DNA of 64,000 nucleotides from CBDDFS01 sp965227255 (GTDB lineage: Bacteria > Bacteroidota > Bacteroidia > Flavobacteriales_E > Vicingaceae), in contig CBDDFS010000001.1 of assembly GCA_965227255.1 (NCBI GenBank), forward strand, positions 186,001 through 250,000. Reading direction: 5' to 3'. The notes beneath the pieces were generated by a model. That model did not search any database. It was not told the origin of the DNA and saw nothing but the letters and a program-made list of their open reading frames with translations. The position numbers and the translations under genes are program-made. Below, one piece after another: positions 52,277-61,300 of this stretch (the first letter of the stretch is position 1; each line of letters opens with the position of its first letter).

Positions 52277-53954
52277 GTTTTCGCCTCACAAACCTCACAC
52301 CTTCGCACAATAGCCATAAGTAACACATCAAGATGATGCTTGCTATGAATCCAAGAAGGATTTTGCCATCTTGGAAATAATAGAACAAATTGTAAACCGC
52401 TGCAATAGATACTATTACCAGCAAGATGATCAATGGAACAAAGCTCACCCAGAAATTCTTTTTTCTTGTGTAGAGCCAGATACTTATTACCATTAGGGTC
52501 AAGGATCCCAGCAATTGATTCGTTGAACCGAAAAGGGGCCATAGAATTAATCCCCCTGATCCGCTTGAATCAACCAGGACCAGTGCCATCGAGAATATAA
52601 CGGCAAGGCTTGTATAGAGATATCTATTGTCTTGGGATGTCACCTTCAAACTCCTTCCTATTTCGGAAAGGACATAACGCTGAATCCTGACAGCGGTATC
52701 AAGCGAAGTGGCCGCAAAACTGATGACCAGAACAGAAATAAAAACAGCGTTCAGAGAAGTTTGATTTTCACCCGACATTCCAAAGAGGGATGTAAAAGGT
52801 TCTACAAAGGCAGATGTTCCCATCACAAATGCTGTAAGTTTAGACGCCAGACCACTAGCGCCTTCGAAACTGTCGTAATGATGATGCCATTGATCTGCGT
52901 TTTCAAATCCGGATGCAACGGCAATTGTGGCTGCTATGGCAAGACTAGCTTCTCCGATCATACTGCCATATCCAATCAATCTGGCATCCTTTATCTTCTT
53001 TAATTGCTTGGAGGTTGTTCCAGTCGAAACGAGTGCGTGGAATCCGGAGATCGCTCCACATGCAATGGTTATAAATAAATATGGAAACCAGGGAACGTCA
53101 TTTTCGATTATGTTGACAGCGGGAGCGTCGATGACAGGTTGAGCAAACATCATTCCCGCATAAACGATGACCAAACCCAGCATCAGTTGGTGTGAATTGA
53201 TATAGTCTCTGGGCTGCAGCAATATAGTCACAGGCAGAATGGCAGCGATGAAACCATAGACCATGAGAAAAACTACCCAGGTGAGCACAGCAGAATTATT
53301 GAGGCAATATTCTTCGGGAATCACTATAGGATACAAATGCCCCACATAGATCATGACATAAAGAAGTATCAAGGCGATCAGCGATGGAATGAAGATACTC
53401 TTCTGACTTCTGCGGAATCTGAAACCAATGAACACGGCGATCAATATTTCGAAATTGATAGGAATCACGGAACCTGGATACAAGACGAATAACGTGGCTA
53501 TGATGTAAGCAAATACCGCAATGACAATGAATACCAGGAGAAATATGATAAAAAGGAAAAGGAATCGGGCATTCTTCCCAAGTATGTCTCCCGTGATACT
53601 ACCAATGCTTTTCCCCCTGAAAAAAACGGATAAAACAAGAGAACCATAATCATGAACAGCACCTATAAAGGCTGAACCAAATACTACCCAGATAAGTGCC
53701 GGAAGCCATCCCCAGATTATAGCAATTGCAGGTCCAAGAATTGGAGCCGCCCCTGCAATAGATGAAAAATGATGTCCAAAGAGAATAGGCTTTTCCGTGG
53801 GGACGAAATCTACGCCATCCTGAAACTCAGAGGATGGAAGCTCAAAGTCTTCCGTGTCTGAGTTGTATACCTTCCTTGCAAGATAGGAAGAGAAAAAGCG
53901 ATAGGCCAGAAACAAGATCAGAAGGCACAGAATTGCGAGACAGAAAGCATTCAT
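52257..53954 (-). CDS. cstA: CstA-family peptide/pyruvate transporter
   Basis: A 565-residue membrane protein from ATG 53954 (an in-frame ATG at 53975 adds MKGLFCI and falls inside a hairpin). It has about 14 helices and the CstA_N signatures FGHHFSSIAGAAPILGPAIA, the WGWLPALIWVVFGSAFIGAVHD block and ALVSTGTTSKQ. E. coli CstA is 701 residues; this form lacks much of the C-terminal extension. It probably takes up peptides or pyruvate. Its 3' end overlaps the convergent universal stress gene by 20 bp. Confidence 0.93.
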   Translation of the reverse strand: MNAFCLAILCLLILFLAYRFFSSYLARKVYNSDTEDFELPSSEFQDGVDFVPTEKPILFGHHFSSIAGAAPILGPAIAIIWGWLPALIWVVFGSAFIGAVHDYGSLVLSVFFRGKSIGSITGDILGKNARFLFLFIIFLLVFIVIAVFAYIIATLFVLYPGSVIPINFEILIAVFIGFRFRRSQKSIFIPSLIALILLYVMIYVGHLYPIVIPEEYCLNNSAVLTWVVFLMVYGFIAAILPVTILLQPRDYINSHQLMLGLVIVYAGMMFAQPVIDAPAVNIIENDVPWFPYLFITIACGAISGFHALVSTGTTSKQLKKIKDARLIGYGSMIGEASLAIAATIAVASGFENADQWHHHYDSFEGASGLASKLTAFVMGTSAFVEPFTSLFGMSGENQTSLNAVFISVLVISFAATSLDTAVRIQRYVLSEIGRSLKVTSQDNRYLYTSLAVIFSMALVLVDSSGSGGLILWPLFGSTNQLLGSLTLMVISIWLYTRKKNFWVSFVPLIILLVIVSIAAVYNLFYYFQDGKILLGFIASIILMCYLWLLCEGVRFVRRKPSNRGL

Positions 53955-53959
53955 AATAC

Positions 53960-53987
53960 AAAAAAGGCCCTTCATATGAAGAGCCTT
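53960..53987 (-). terminator. Intrinsic terminator hairpin directly before cstA
   Basis: On the minus strand a 10-bp stem AAGGCTCTTC / GAAGGGCCTT (one U-G wobble) with loop ATAT runs into six T residues. It is 18 bp past the SiaC-like gene stop and ends only 5 bp before the cstA ATG at 53954. It may terminate the upstream transcript, or act as an attenuator in the cstA leader. Confidence 0.85.
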
Positions 53988-54005
53988 CCATTGGTGTTTG
54001 GTTTA

Positions 54006-54392
54006 TTATAATTCGTCGATGGCGACGATGTCAATAGGAATATCTACTTCCTTCCTCAGGCTTTCACCCATTTCCATCATTTCTTCGTCATCTATTTCAT
54101 GATACCATTTAATATTCATGGTCGTTTTCCCGGTATTATGCAATTCCTCGAGCTTTCTGAAAAACTTCATGAATTCTTTTGAAGAACTGGTATTAAAGTA
54201 TTCCATGGCCAATTCTACTTTTGTTTCCGACTGAGGATTCTCGCTGTAGTCGCGAAGCCAGTCGTACAAAGGCTCATAAAACTCAAAAGAATTTTCGGGT
54301 ATGGATTTCCCCTTCAATTCGATCAATCCCTTCTTTGGGTCGAATAAAACACTTGGCGTAGTGAGAGAACCTTCATGTCTTAGTGTTTCCAT
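54006..54392 (-). CDS. SiaC-like (DUF1987) regulatory phosphoprotein
   Basis: A 128-residue SiaC-family protein. The motif YFNTSSSKEF carries T68, the same residue number as the phosphorylated threonine of Pseudomonas SiaC, which is controlled by the SiaB kinase and SiaA phosphatase and activates a diguanylate cyclase. Neither SiaA, SiaB nor a GGDEF gene is in this window, so any partner is elsewhere or the role differs. The upstream gene (54450-55478) ends 57 bp earlier on the same strand. Confidence 0.88.
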   Translation of the reverse strand: METLRHEGSLTTPSVLFDPKKGLIELKGKSIPENSFEFYEPLYDWLRDYSENPQSETKVELAMEYFNTSSSKEFMKFFRKLEELHNTGKTTMNIKWYHEIDDEEMMEMGESLRKEVDIPIDIVAIDEL

Positions 54393-54449
54393 TGTCTTTT
54401 CTTAAGCCACCAAATTAATCGAATTTACCATGGAAAAAAAAGACAATTC

Positions 54450-55478
54450 TCAAAGAATTGGGTAATAAACGTCAGTAATCAATTCTTCTTCAGAAACTTC
54501 TTCCGGATCGTTCATGTATTGCTCAAACGGAGGTCCTGCCATTTCTCTTGCATTGCTTTCAATCCATTCATCAATAGCATAGTGAGCAGCTCCGCCATCC
54601 TTATACGGTCCAACGAACGTAGCCTTGGCAGCTTTTCCAGCAGGCACATCCATAATCTCAACGCCGTCCCCTACTTCCATTTCTGCATCTTCTTTGATAG
54701 GAAATGCGGCAACCATAACAGTAAATTGATTCTCTTCATCCCATTTGTGATAATAAATCATTGGATAACCGGCTATCATATCATAGTTGTCACCACATGC
54801 CATGGCCAGTTTGCCCATCATTTCAGGAATTTTTGTACTCATTTCCTCAATAGAGCAACTGTCTTTGTAAGACAATACACGCATGGCAGGATAATCAACC
54901 TCACTGACTGCAATTTTTGGGGTAACCGGTAATGATTCACTCACTTCTTTGAGTTTGGCCAATCCAGCTTCAAAATCCTGACCAACCCAATCGTCCATAA
55001 ACGGACCAAAGATTCTGCCTACGGGCCATCCCAGCTCTGAATCCATTCCCCAGGTAACTTCCACTGATTTTGGAAACAACTCTGCTGTTGCAGGGTCTTC
55101 AACCCAAATCTGCTCGAATTTCCAGCTTCCGGTTCCAACACCCATTTCACCAAAATCAAGGGCATTTTCAATGTATTTATTCTCTTCGTGTTTTACCACG
55201 GTTAGTGTTCCGCTTCCTACATCATCGTTTCCTTTCCAGCTGTAAGTCGCATTCATTCCGGCCGTGATCTCTCCCCATTCAACTTCCATATTAGGGTCTT
55301 TCTCCGCCCAGGGAGACCAATTAAAATTCTTTTTCAGATCACTCACCTGATCAAAAACAAGTTCAACGGGAGCATCTATTTCTATTGACCTTTCCACATG
55401 CACCGACGAAGGCATGATTGCAGTAACAACAAGGAATAGACCAATAATTATTCCAATAATTAAGAGTGCTTTTTTCAT
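54450..55478 (-). CDS. SRPBCC (polyketide cyclase-like) plus GyrI-like domain protein
   Basis: A 342-residue protein from ATG 55478, which opens with a membrane helix (MKKALLIIGIIIGLFLVV). Residues 30-170 form an SRPBCC/START-like domain (VERSIEIDAPVELVFDQVSD, then NFNWSPWAEKD). Residues 185-342 look like a GyrI-type ligand-binding domain (VSEVDYPAMRVLSYKDSCS). The combination is seen in membrane-anchored small-molecule-binding proteins of unknown role. Alone on its strand before the SiaC-like gene. Confidence 0.83.
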   Translation of the reverse strand: MKKALLIIGIIIGLFLVVTAIMPSSVHVERSIEIDAPVELVFDQVSDLKKNFNWSPWAEKDPNMEVEWGEITAGMNATYSWKGNDDVGSGTLTVVKHEENKYIENALDFGEMGVGTGSWKFEQIWVEDPATAELFPKSVEVTWGMDSELGWPVGRIFGPFMDDWVGQDFEAGLAKLKEVSESLPVTPKIAVSEVDYPAMRVLSYKDSCSIEEMSTKIPEMMGKLAMACGDNYDMIAGYPMIYYHKWDEENQFTVMVAAFPIKEDAEMEVGDGVEIMDVPAGKAAKATFVGPYKDGGAAHYAIDEWIESNAREMAGPPFEQYMNDPEEVSEEELITDVYYPIL

Positions 55479-55605
55479 AATAATTAGGTTTAGGTCTACC
55501 GAAAATAGCAATTCCTGAGGAAAATTTGACTTTTCAATCATAAAGCGTTGATAAAGACGTTAATAAATGAGTCTCTCCAAAAAATCCGTCTGTTTTGATT
55601 TAACT

Positions 55606-55613
55606 ATTTTTGC
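55606..55613 (+). promoter_or_regulatory. -7 promoter box of the 55634-61252 operon
   Basis: TATTTTTG, an exact TAnnTTTG match, 20 bp before the ATG at 55634. Confidence 0.6.
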
Positions 55614-55633
55614 TATCAACATAGCCGTTGTAT

Positions 55634-56662
55634 ATGTTAAGGGGAATCATTTTATCAATTGTAGTCTTCTTTCTGATCACCCTCGATCAGAGTATTGTTG
55701 CCGTTAACCATTTCCAGGAAGAAGGTGGTGGCGGTAAAAAAGATACTGTTCAGGCCCTCGTGGTCAGTTCAAATTCTGAGATCATGCATTCGATAGAGGA
55801 CTTGAGCGGAGAAGAAATATTTCATCTGGTTGATTCCCTTTTAGATCAGGATGCCATTCCCCTGGACTTGATCAAAGACATCAATGAGTATGCAGAAAGC
55901 AGATTTCTTCAGCACGATTACTATGTTTCACTTACCTCTTTTTATGACACCTCGGTTTATCCTGCTAATAGTCTTTACGGAGAGTGGAATACAGAAAAGG
56001 TTTACTCCTACAATGAAACCAGTTTCAAAAATGATACCGTTAATATGCTTGTCCTTGAAGACAAACATAACTTTTGTGATTTCAGAATGCCCATTACAGG
56101 TGTGCTTACTTCAAAATTTGGATGGAGGGATGGAAAAAACCACAATGGTATTGATGTAGACCTTCAGGTATGGGACCCTGTTGTTGCCTCATTTGATGGA
56201 ATGGTGAGAATTGCGAAATTCCACGGAGGATACGGTCGTGTGGTAGTGATAAGACATTACAATGGACTGGAAACACTTTACGCCCATCTGCATCGCTTAA
56301 AAGTTAAACCAGGAGATGTTGTTGAGGCCGGACAAGTCATCGGGTTAGGCGGAAGTTCTGGTAAAAGCACGGGAAGTCACCTGCATTATGAAATGCGATA
56401 CAAAGGAAAACCTTTGAATCCCCTGTCGATAATAAATTTCAAGGAAGAGACACTTTTCAATGATACCATTGAACTTAAGAAGACGAAATGGAGCTACATA
56501 GCTGTTCCAAAGGGTGTTCGCTATCACACCGTTGAGAGAGGAGATTACCTCTATGCCATCGCTGCAAAGTATGGTGTAAGTGTCAATGAGATCTGCGAAT
56601 GGAATGGCATTCGCCGTAATTCAGTGTTGAGGGTAGGTAAAAAACTGAGGATAAGTAGTTGA
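55634..56662 (+). CDS. M23 peptidoglycan endopeptidase with LysM domain
   Basis: A 342-residue exported protein with an N-terminal hydrophobic segment (residues 4-18). The M23 domain (about 150-265) has zinc ligands H170 and D174 (NHNGID) and the HxH pair H249/H251 (GSHLHYEMRY), with H218 in YAHLH. A LysM domain fills the C-terminus (about 297-341; VERGDYLYAIAAKYGVSVNE). It cleaves cross-links in the cell wall. The TTG at 55628 would add two residues; ATG 55634 is preferred. First gene of an envelope operon. Confidence 0.93.
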   Translation: MLRGIILSIVVFFLITLDQSIVAVNHFQEEGGGGKKDTVQALVVSSNSEIMHSIEDLSGEEIFHLVDSLLDQDAIPLDLIKDINEYAESRFLQHDYYVSLTSFYDTSVYPANSLYGEWNTEKVYSYNETSFKNDTVNMLVLEDKHNFCDFRMPITGVLTSKFGWRDGKNHNGIDVDLQVWDPVVASFDGMVRIAKFHGGYGRVVVIRHYNGLETLYAHLHRLKVKPGDVVEAGQVIGLGGSSGKSTGSHLHYEMRYKGKPLNPLSIINFKEETLFNDTIELKKTKWSYIAVPKGVRYHTVERGDYLYAIAAKYGVSVNEICEWNGIRRNSVLRVGKKLRISS

Positions 56663-56991
56663 ATAATCGACTCTTAAATATCAACATCCTCGACCATCCC
56701 ACGAACCGCAACATGACGGTTTATTTCTACACAAAAAAAGATCACTCAGATTACTTTAAGGAATTACTCACAGCAGAGGGAATTACCTATGAATTTCAAT
56801 ATGACGAGGAAGAAGGAAAATATTATTTCGGAATTCAAAAAAGTGACCAACGCATATCGAAAAAGCTTAATTACCTCGTCTTCGCGAAATTTCGAAAACC
56901 ATTTATCGAATCGAACTTCGGTAAGTTTCTGCTTCTTGGAATCACCTTATTATTCATAATTTTATCCATTATAGGATATATCCTGACGTAA
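56659..56991 (+). CDS. Small membrane protein, unknown
   Basis: Up to 110 residues from the TTG overlapping the previous stop (TTGA); an ATG at 56713 gives 92 residues (MTVYFYTKKDHSDYFKELL) and is an equally plausible start. The body has an alpha/beta start reminiscent of thioredoxin-like or glutaredoxin-type entry (TVYFYTKKDH...YFKELLTAEG) but no CxxC. One membrane helix near the C-terminus (FGKFLLLGITLLFIILSIIG). The first residues in the longer form look untranslated-like. Confidence 0.7.
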   Translation: MNNRLLNINILDHPTNRNMTVYFYTKKDHSDYFKELLTAEGITYEFQYDEEEGKYYFGIQKSDQRISKKLNYLVFAKFRKPFIESNFGKFLLLGITLLFIILSIIGYILT

Positions 56992-57001
56992 AGAGCAAGT
57001 A

Positions 57002-57754
57002 TTGAAGAATTCGATTCCGATTGTTATCCTTTTTTTAGCTTTAATGATAATACCGGCGTCTATATTGGCGCAGAACGGCGTTCGAGCCTTTGGTGTGCAG
57101 TTCAAGCCAATATTTCCGCTAGGGATCGTAAATACAGATGGTCAGCTAATTATTGACAGTGAAAACCAAACTCGACTTGAAATAGAAAATAGCGGTGGTT
57201 ACAGTCTTGGCGCGGTGATCAGAATTGGATTATCGCGCCGATGGTCACTCGAAACAGGAATCAACTATACACGCCGTAACTACGATTTCTTCCTTTCCGG
57301 TGCCGATTTTCCCGATTCCAGGGCCTCAGTCAGATTCACGGGGTATGAAATTCCCATTGTGGCCATGGTATTTGTCCAATTGGGCGAACAAATGTACATG
57401 AATGCTAGTGGAGGTTTCACTTTTGATTTCTTCCCTACAGGAGGAATATCAAGCTACGATCGAGATACCATGGAATATGGTATGCTGGAGACGAACTGGG
57501 TTGTGCCCGCTCTTACAGCGAATCTCGGATTTGAATATCGGACTAGGGAATCGGGCTATTTTTATTTTGGATCATCTTATCATTTACCGGTAAATGACAT
57601 AGCAGAGGTTTACGTATCATATCGTTCTCCGAATACCAACTCATTTACACCCCTTGTTCAGCCTCCACCGTCTGTTAGTGGGACATATCTCACTCTTGAT
57701 ATCAGGTATTTCTTTAATCCAGGCATGAAAGAGAAGAAAGAACGGAGGAAATAA
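57002..57754 (+). CDS. Outer-membrane beta-barrel protein
   Basis: A 250-residue protein with a signal peptide (IPIVILFLALMIIPASILAQ) and about eight amphipathic strands (for example SLETGINYTRRNYDFFLSGA and FTGYEIPIVAMVFVQL), ending in FNPGMKEKKERRK after the last aromatic strand. It fits the porin-like beta-barrel families of Bacteroidota. TTG start at 57002. Ten bases separate it from the preceding gene. Confidence 0.8.
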   Translation: MKNSIPIVILFLALMIIPASILAQNGVRAFGVQFKPIFPLGIVNTDGQLIIDSENQTRLEIENSGGYSLGAVIRIGLSRRWSLETGINYTRRNYDFFLSGADFPDSRASVRFTGYEIPIVAMVFVQLGEQMYMNASGGFTFDFFPTGGISSYDRDTMEYGMLETNWVVPALTANLGFEYRTRESGYFYFGSSYHLPVNDIAEVYVSYRSPNTNSFTPLVQPPPSVSGTYLTLDIRYFFNPGMKEKKERRK

Positions 57755-57763
57755 ACCGGACAA

Positions 57764-58945
57764 ATGAGCACACCTTTTAATGTCAAGAAATATCAAAAAG
57801 CGAAAAGTGCTCAACTAATTCGTGGAGGTCGACTCTTCTTTGATACGCTTGAAAGCCTCATTCAGAAAGCGAAGACAGAGATTCATTTCCAATTCTATAT
57901 ACTGGAAGAAGATGAAACAGGAAACAAGATTATTGATGCCTTGATAAGAGCCGCTAAATCAGGGATAGCGGTACATGTCGTTCTCGACTCCTACGGTTCA
58001 AGTAAATTGAGCGATGAATGCATTGAAAGATTCACTGAGAGTGGCATACAGTTTAAATGGTTCAGACCCATCTTTACCTTTAATAACCTTGAGTTCGGGA
58101 GGAGAATGCATCATAAGATCGTGGTGATCGATGAAAAAATTGCCTTGACCACAGGAGTAAACATAGCCAATCGATATAACGACATTAACAATATTCCGGC
58201 GTGGCTGGATTTCGCTCTTATCGTGGAAGGTTTGCCTGCACTTGAAATGAAACGACGTTGCCTTCAGATATGGGAAAAGAATTTCGAGATAAACAAAAGA
58301 TTGCGCAGATTCAGATTACCACGCGTTGAAACATCCATTGTTGCTGAAAACCCATTGGTAAAGGTAAGTGTGAACGACTGGTTAAGGGGTATCAATCAAA
58401 TTTATAATGGATATAAGATTGCTATCGATAAAGCACAGAAAGAGATCTTCATTGCTGGTGGTTACTATCTTCCCGGTCGGATAATGCGACGCAGTCTGAG
58501 GGATGCCAGAGACAGAGGAGTTGACATTTCAATTATTCTCACCAAATTTTCCGACGTGCGATTCGCTAAAGAAGCTTCAGAATATCTGTATCGATGGATG
58601 TTCAAAAAAGGAATTAAGATTTATGAATGGGAACCCAATGTGATGCACGGAAAAATAGCTGTGGTGGATCAACTTTGGTCGACTGTTGGCTCGTTCAATT
58701 TAAACTATCTGAGCGCCTTTGAAAGTATCGAGTTGAATGTTGAGATCATTGAGGACAAATTTAGTTCGGGAGTACATGGATTACTAAATCAAATTGCTGA
58801 AAATGAATGTTCGGAAGTGACTGAGTATGAATATCTTGAAAAGTTTTCATTTTCGAGAAAAATTAAGACATGGATATCCTATATCTTCGTAAGATATTCA
58901 TTCAGAATTCTGAATTTGTTTTCGAAAAAACCTAAGCACAAATAA
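57764..58945 (+). CDS. Phospholipase D-like protein (cardiolipin synthase family)
   Basis: A 393-residue protein with two HKD motifs, each HxK(x4)D: MHHKIVVIDEKIALTTGVN near residue 112 and MHGKIAVVDQLWSTVGSFN near residue 294. No N-terminal membrane helices are seen, unlike ClsA; the form resembles ClsB or an envelope PLD. The C-terminal end (FSRKIKTWISYIFVRYSF) is amphipathic and basic, suggesting membrane association. Lies 9 bp after the barrel gene; the next ATG follows its stop directly. Confidence 0.92.
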   Translation: MSTPFNVKKYQKAKSAQLIRGGRLFFDTLESLIQKAKTEIHFQFYILEEDETGNKIIDALIRAAKSGIAVHVVLDSYGSSKLSDECIERFTESGIQFKWFRPIFTFNNLEFGRRMHHKIVVIDEKIALTTGVNIANRYNDINNIPAWLDFALIVEGLPALEMKRRCLQIWEKNFEINKRLRRFRLPRVETSIVAENPLVKVSVNDWLRGINQIYNGYKIAIDKAQKEIFIAGGYYLPGRIMRRSLRDARDRGVDISIILTKFSDVRFAKEASEYLYRWMFKKGIKIYEWEPNVMHGKIAVVDQLWSTVGSFNLNYLSAFESIELNVEIIEDKFSSGVHGLLNQIAENECSEVTEYEYLEKFSFSRKIKTWISYIFVRYSFRILNLFSKKPKHK

Positions 58946-59500
58946 ATGGCAAGAACACCTTCAACCTCCATTCCCCTCGGTTTTGAAGCTCCGGATTTTA
59001 CTTTGCCCGATACGATTTCGGGAAAGGACGTGAAGCTCAGCGATCTTCAATCAGATACAGCCAGCGTGATCATATTCATGTGTAATCATTGTCCCTATGT
59101 TCTACATGTGATCGATGAGATCGTGAGCGTCAGCAATGACTTCATTCCAAAAGGCATCAAATTTGTCGGCATCAGTGCAAACGATGTTGAGAATTATCCT
59201 GATGATTCACCGGATAAAATGAAAGCGCTTGCAGAAGAAAAAGGATTCAAGTTTCCTTACTTATACGATGAGAGTCAGGATGTAGCAAAGGCTTATGATG
59301 CTGCCTGCACACCAGAGTTTCATGTATTTGATAAGGATATGAAATGTGTTTATCGGGGACAGCTTGATGGCTCCAGACCAGGAAATGATGTTCCAGTGAG
59401 CGGAACAGATCTTCGTAATGCTCTGAATAACATGTTAGAAGGAAAAGAGGTCGATTCCGTGCAATATCCAAGTATTGGTTGTAATATTAAATGGAAATAA
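58946..59500 (+). CDS. Thioredoxin-fold protein with CNHC motif
   Basis: A 184-residue peroxiredoxin-like/thioredoxin-fold protein: PDFTLPDTISGKDVKLSDLQ followed by IIFMCNHCPYV with C46 and C49 (CNHC), then a cis-Pro CTPEFHVFDKDMK and YRGQLDGSRPGNDVPVSG. This is the family of AhpC/TSA-like proteins with CNHC redox centre, seen in many marine bacteria; the partner is unknown. Starts right after the PLD stop, with 11 bp to the next gene. Confidence 0.9.
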   Translation: MARTPSTSIPLGFEAPDFTLPDTISGKDVKLSDLQSDTASVIIFMCNHCPYVLHVIDEIVSVSNDFIPKGIKFVGISANDVENYPDDSPDKMKALAEEKGFKFPYLYDESQDVAKAYDAACTPEFHVFDKDMKCVYRGQLDGSRPGNDVPVSGTDLRNALNNMLEGKEVDSVQYPSIGCNIKWK

Positions 59501-59511
59501 ACTGAATTGAA

Positions 59512-60447
59512 TTGAAGGCCCTTCTCAACATCGTGCTAATAGCTTTGACATGCACTTCTGTCATGGCACAAAACGTATACGAAATTGCCATATCAAGCTA
59601 TGCAAATGCCCGAACCTTGAATGATGTCAAATTCGAGCTTTATCACAACAATGAAAAAGTCATAGAGCAAGAGAGCAGAACTGGAGGTTTTCAATTCGTC
59701 ATAAAAGAAGGCGAAGGATACTTCAGACTCAAGGCGACGAGTAAAGGTTTTATTCCAAAAGTAATTCACTTTCCAAGTGACAATTATCCATTTATCAATG
59801 AATATGAAATTCAAGACATCGATATAGAATTTCATAAAGAAACAAAACCGGGAGATGAATCTGAAATTGGTGAATTGAGATGGTTGAGTGCTGGTTATAA
59901 ATTCACGGTGGTGCACGTAGACAGTACTATGGAAGAAGCCAAACGCAATTATGCCACCACTGAAAAAAACATGGGTAAGATCTATTCAAAAGCAATAGAA
60001 GACGGGGATGAATTGATGAGTCTGAACCAGCCTAAATTTGCCATGATGCATTTTGAAACTGCTCTTCTTGCAAAACCAGGGGATGAATACGCGATTTCCA
60101 AAATAAACGAGATCAAAACCATGAAAGTAAGTTCAGCTGAGCCAATGAAGAAACTCGATGAAGGCACCATGGATAAGATCAATAAGGGAGAAATAGAAGC
60201 CAACATACCTAAAATTGAGGGAGCGGTATTCAGTGTTCAGCTCGGGGCATTCTCATCAAAGGTTAGTCCGTCAGACTTTCCCGGAATTGAAACATTCATC
60301 ATTGAATACGAGGATTACACTAGAGTTTTTTCGGGTGAATTTCAAAATCCAGGTGACGCTGTGATCAGGAAGAATCTCGTTGTATCCAAGGGATACAAAG
60401 ACGCCTGGATTGTTCAAATGAAAGGAAATCAGAGAATTGATTTCTAA
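59512..60447 (+). CDS. Exported protein with C-terminal SPOR-like domain
   Basis: A 311-residue protein with a signal peptide (LLNIVLIALTCTSVMA). The C-terminal 75 residues (VFSVQLGAFSSKVSPSDFPG to the end AWIVQMKGNQ) resemble a SPOR domain, which binds denuded peptidoglycan, as at division septa. A carboxypeptidase-regulatory-like beta domain may precede (YANARTLNDVKFELYHNNEK). TTG start at 59512. The envelope theme matches its operon. Confidence 0.75.
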   Translation: MKALLNIVLIALTCTSVMAQNVYEIAISSYANARTLNDVKFELYHNNEKVIEQESRTGGFQFVIKEGEGYFRLKATSKGFIPKVIHFPSDNYPFINEYEIQDIDIEFHKETKPGDESEIGELRWLSAGYKFTVVHVDSTMEEAKRNYATTEKNMGKIYSKAIEDGDELMSLNQPKFAMMHFETALLAKPGDEYAISKINEIKTMKVSSAEPMKKLDEGTMDKINKGEIEANIPKIEGAVFSVQLGAFSSKVSPSDFPGIETFIIEYEDYTRVFSGEFQNPGDAVIRKNLVVSKGYKDAWIVQMKGNQRIDF

Positions 60448-60475
60448 TTCGTAACTTTCGTTGAAAGAAGTTTCA

Positions 60476-61252
60476 ATGAAACGAATTCTTTTCTTTTTTG
60501 GATTTCTCCTTTTTTCGCAAGCAGTTTTCTCCTGTTCGTGCTCTATTTTCTATCCTTTCTGTCACGTAAGAAATCACATCGCAGATTATAACGTAATTCA
60601 GGGTGAAGTAATCGATACTACGGGCCTTTCGATAATTGTTCTGGTTGAAGAAGTATACAGAGGCAATGAAAGTCGGGATACGGTCGAAATCTGGGACAAT
60701 ACCGATGATACGTCTCAATGCAATTTTGCACACAAAGCCACCAATATAGGAATGACAGGTGATCGAATCATTTTCATGCTTCCCATTATTGATTCATTGG
60801 TCAATCCGTGGGACGTCATTGGTGATTACCGGAGAATGTATACTTTGTGCCAAACAAATTGGTTGAGAATCTGGAATGACAGTGTGTATGGATACATAAA
60901 TGGCAATCCTTATATACCTAGATACTATCAGGATGAATACACCGATAAAATGCCTTATACAGAATTTAAGTCATGGCTCGATAGCGGCAATGACTGTATT
61001 TTTCTGGATGTTGAGAAATACTCAGAAAAGGAATTAACCCTGGATCTAAAAGGAATAGAATTTCATATTCAAACCGCGAATGACGAATTCTATTCCTTTG
61101 AAATCATCGACCTCACAGGAAGACAGATGTTTTTCAAGAATTTCACGGGCTCATCTGTAATCACGTCTCCCAAACTGTATTCGGGCATATTCGTCGCTGT
61201 GATCAGAGACAAAAATGGAATCCTGAGATCACGAATGAAATTCAAGCATTAA
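60476..61252 (+). CDS. Secreted cysteine-rich protein with T9SS-like C-terminus
   Basis: A 258-residue protein from ATG 60476 with a signal peptide (ILFFFGFLLFSQAVFSC), then a cysteine-bearing N-terminal part (C-S-C and C-H at about residues 20-30, probably disulfides). The C-terminal 80 residues have the T9SS sorting-domain pattern (FEIIDLTGRQMFFKNFTG, LYSGIFVAVI). It lies 28 bp after the SPOR-like gene and is last in the operon. Exact role unknown. Confidence 0.75.
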   Translation: MKRILFFFGFLLFSQAVFSCSCSIFYPFCHVRNHIADYNVIQGEVIDTTGLSIIVLVEEVYRGNESRDTVEIWDNTDDTSQCNFAHKATNIGMTGDRIIFMLPIIDSLVNPWDVIGDYRRMYTLCQTNWLRIWNDSVYGYINGNPYIPRYYQDEYTDKMPYTEFKSWLDSGNDCIFLDVEKYSEKELTLDLKGIEFHIQTANDEFYSFEIIDLTGRQMFFKNFTGSSVITSPKLYSGIFVAVIRDKNGILRSRMKFKH

Positions 61253-61300
61253 CAGGTAAAATCTCAGAATTCTTCTTCTCGAAACTTTCCGTAAGCTATA

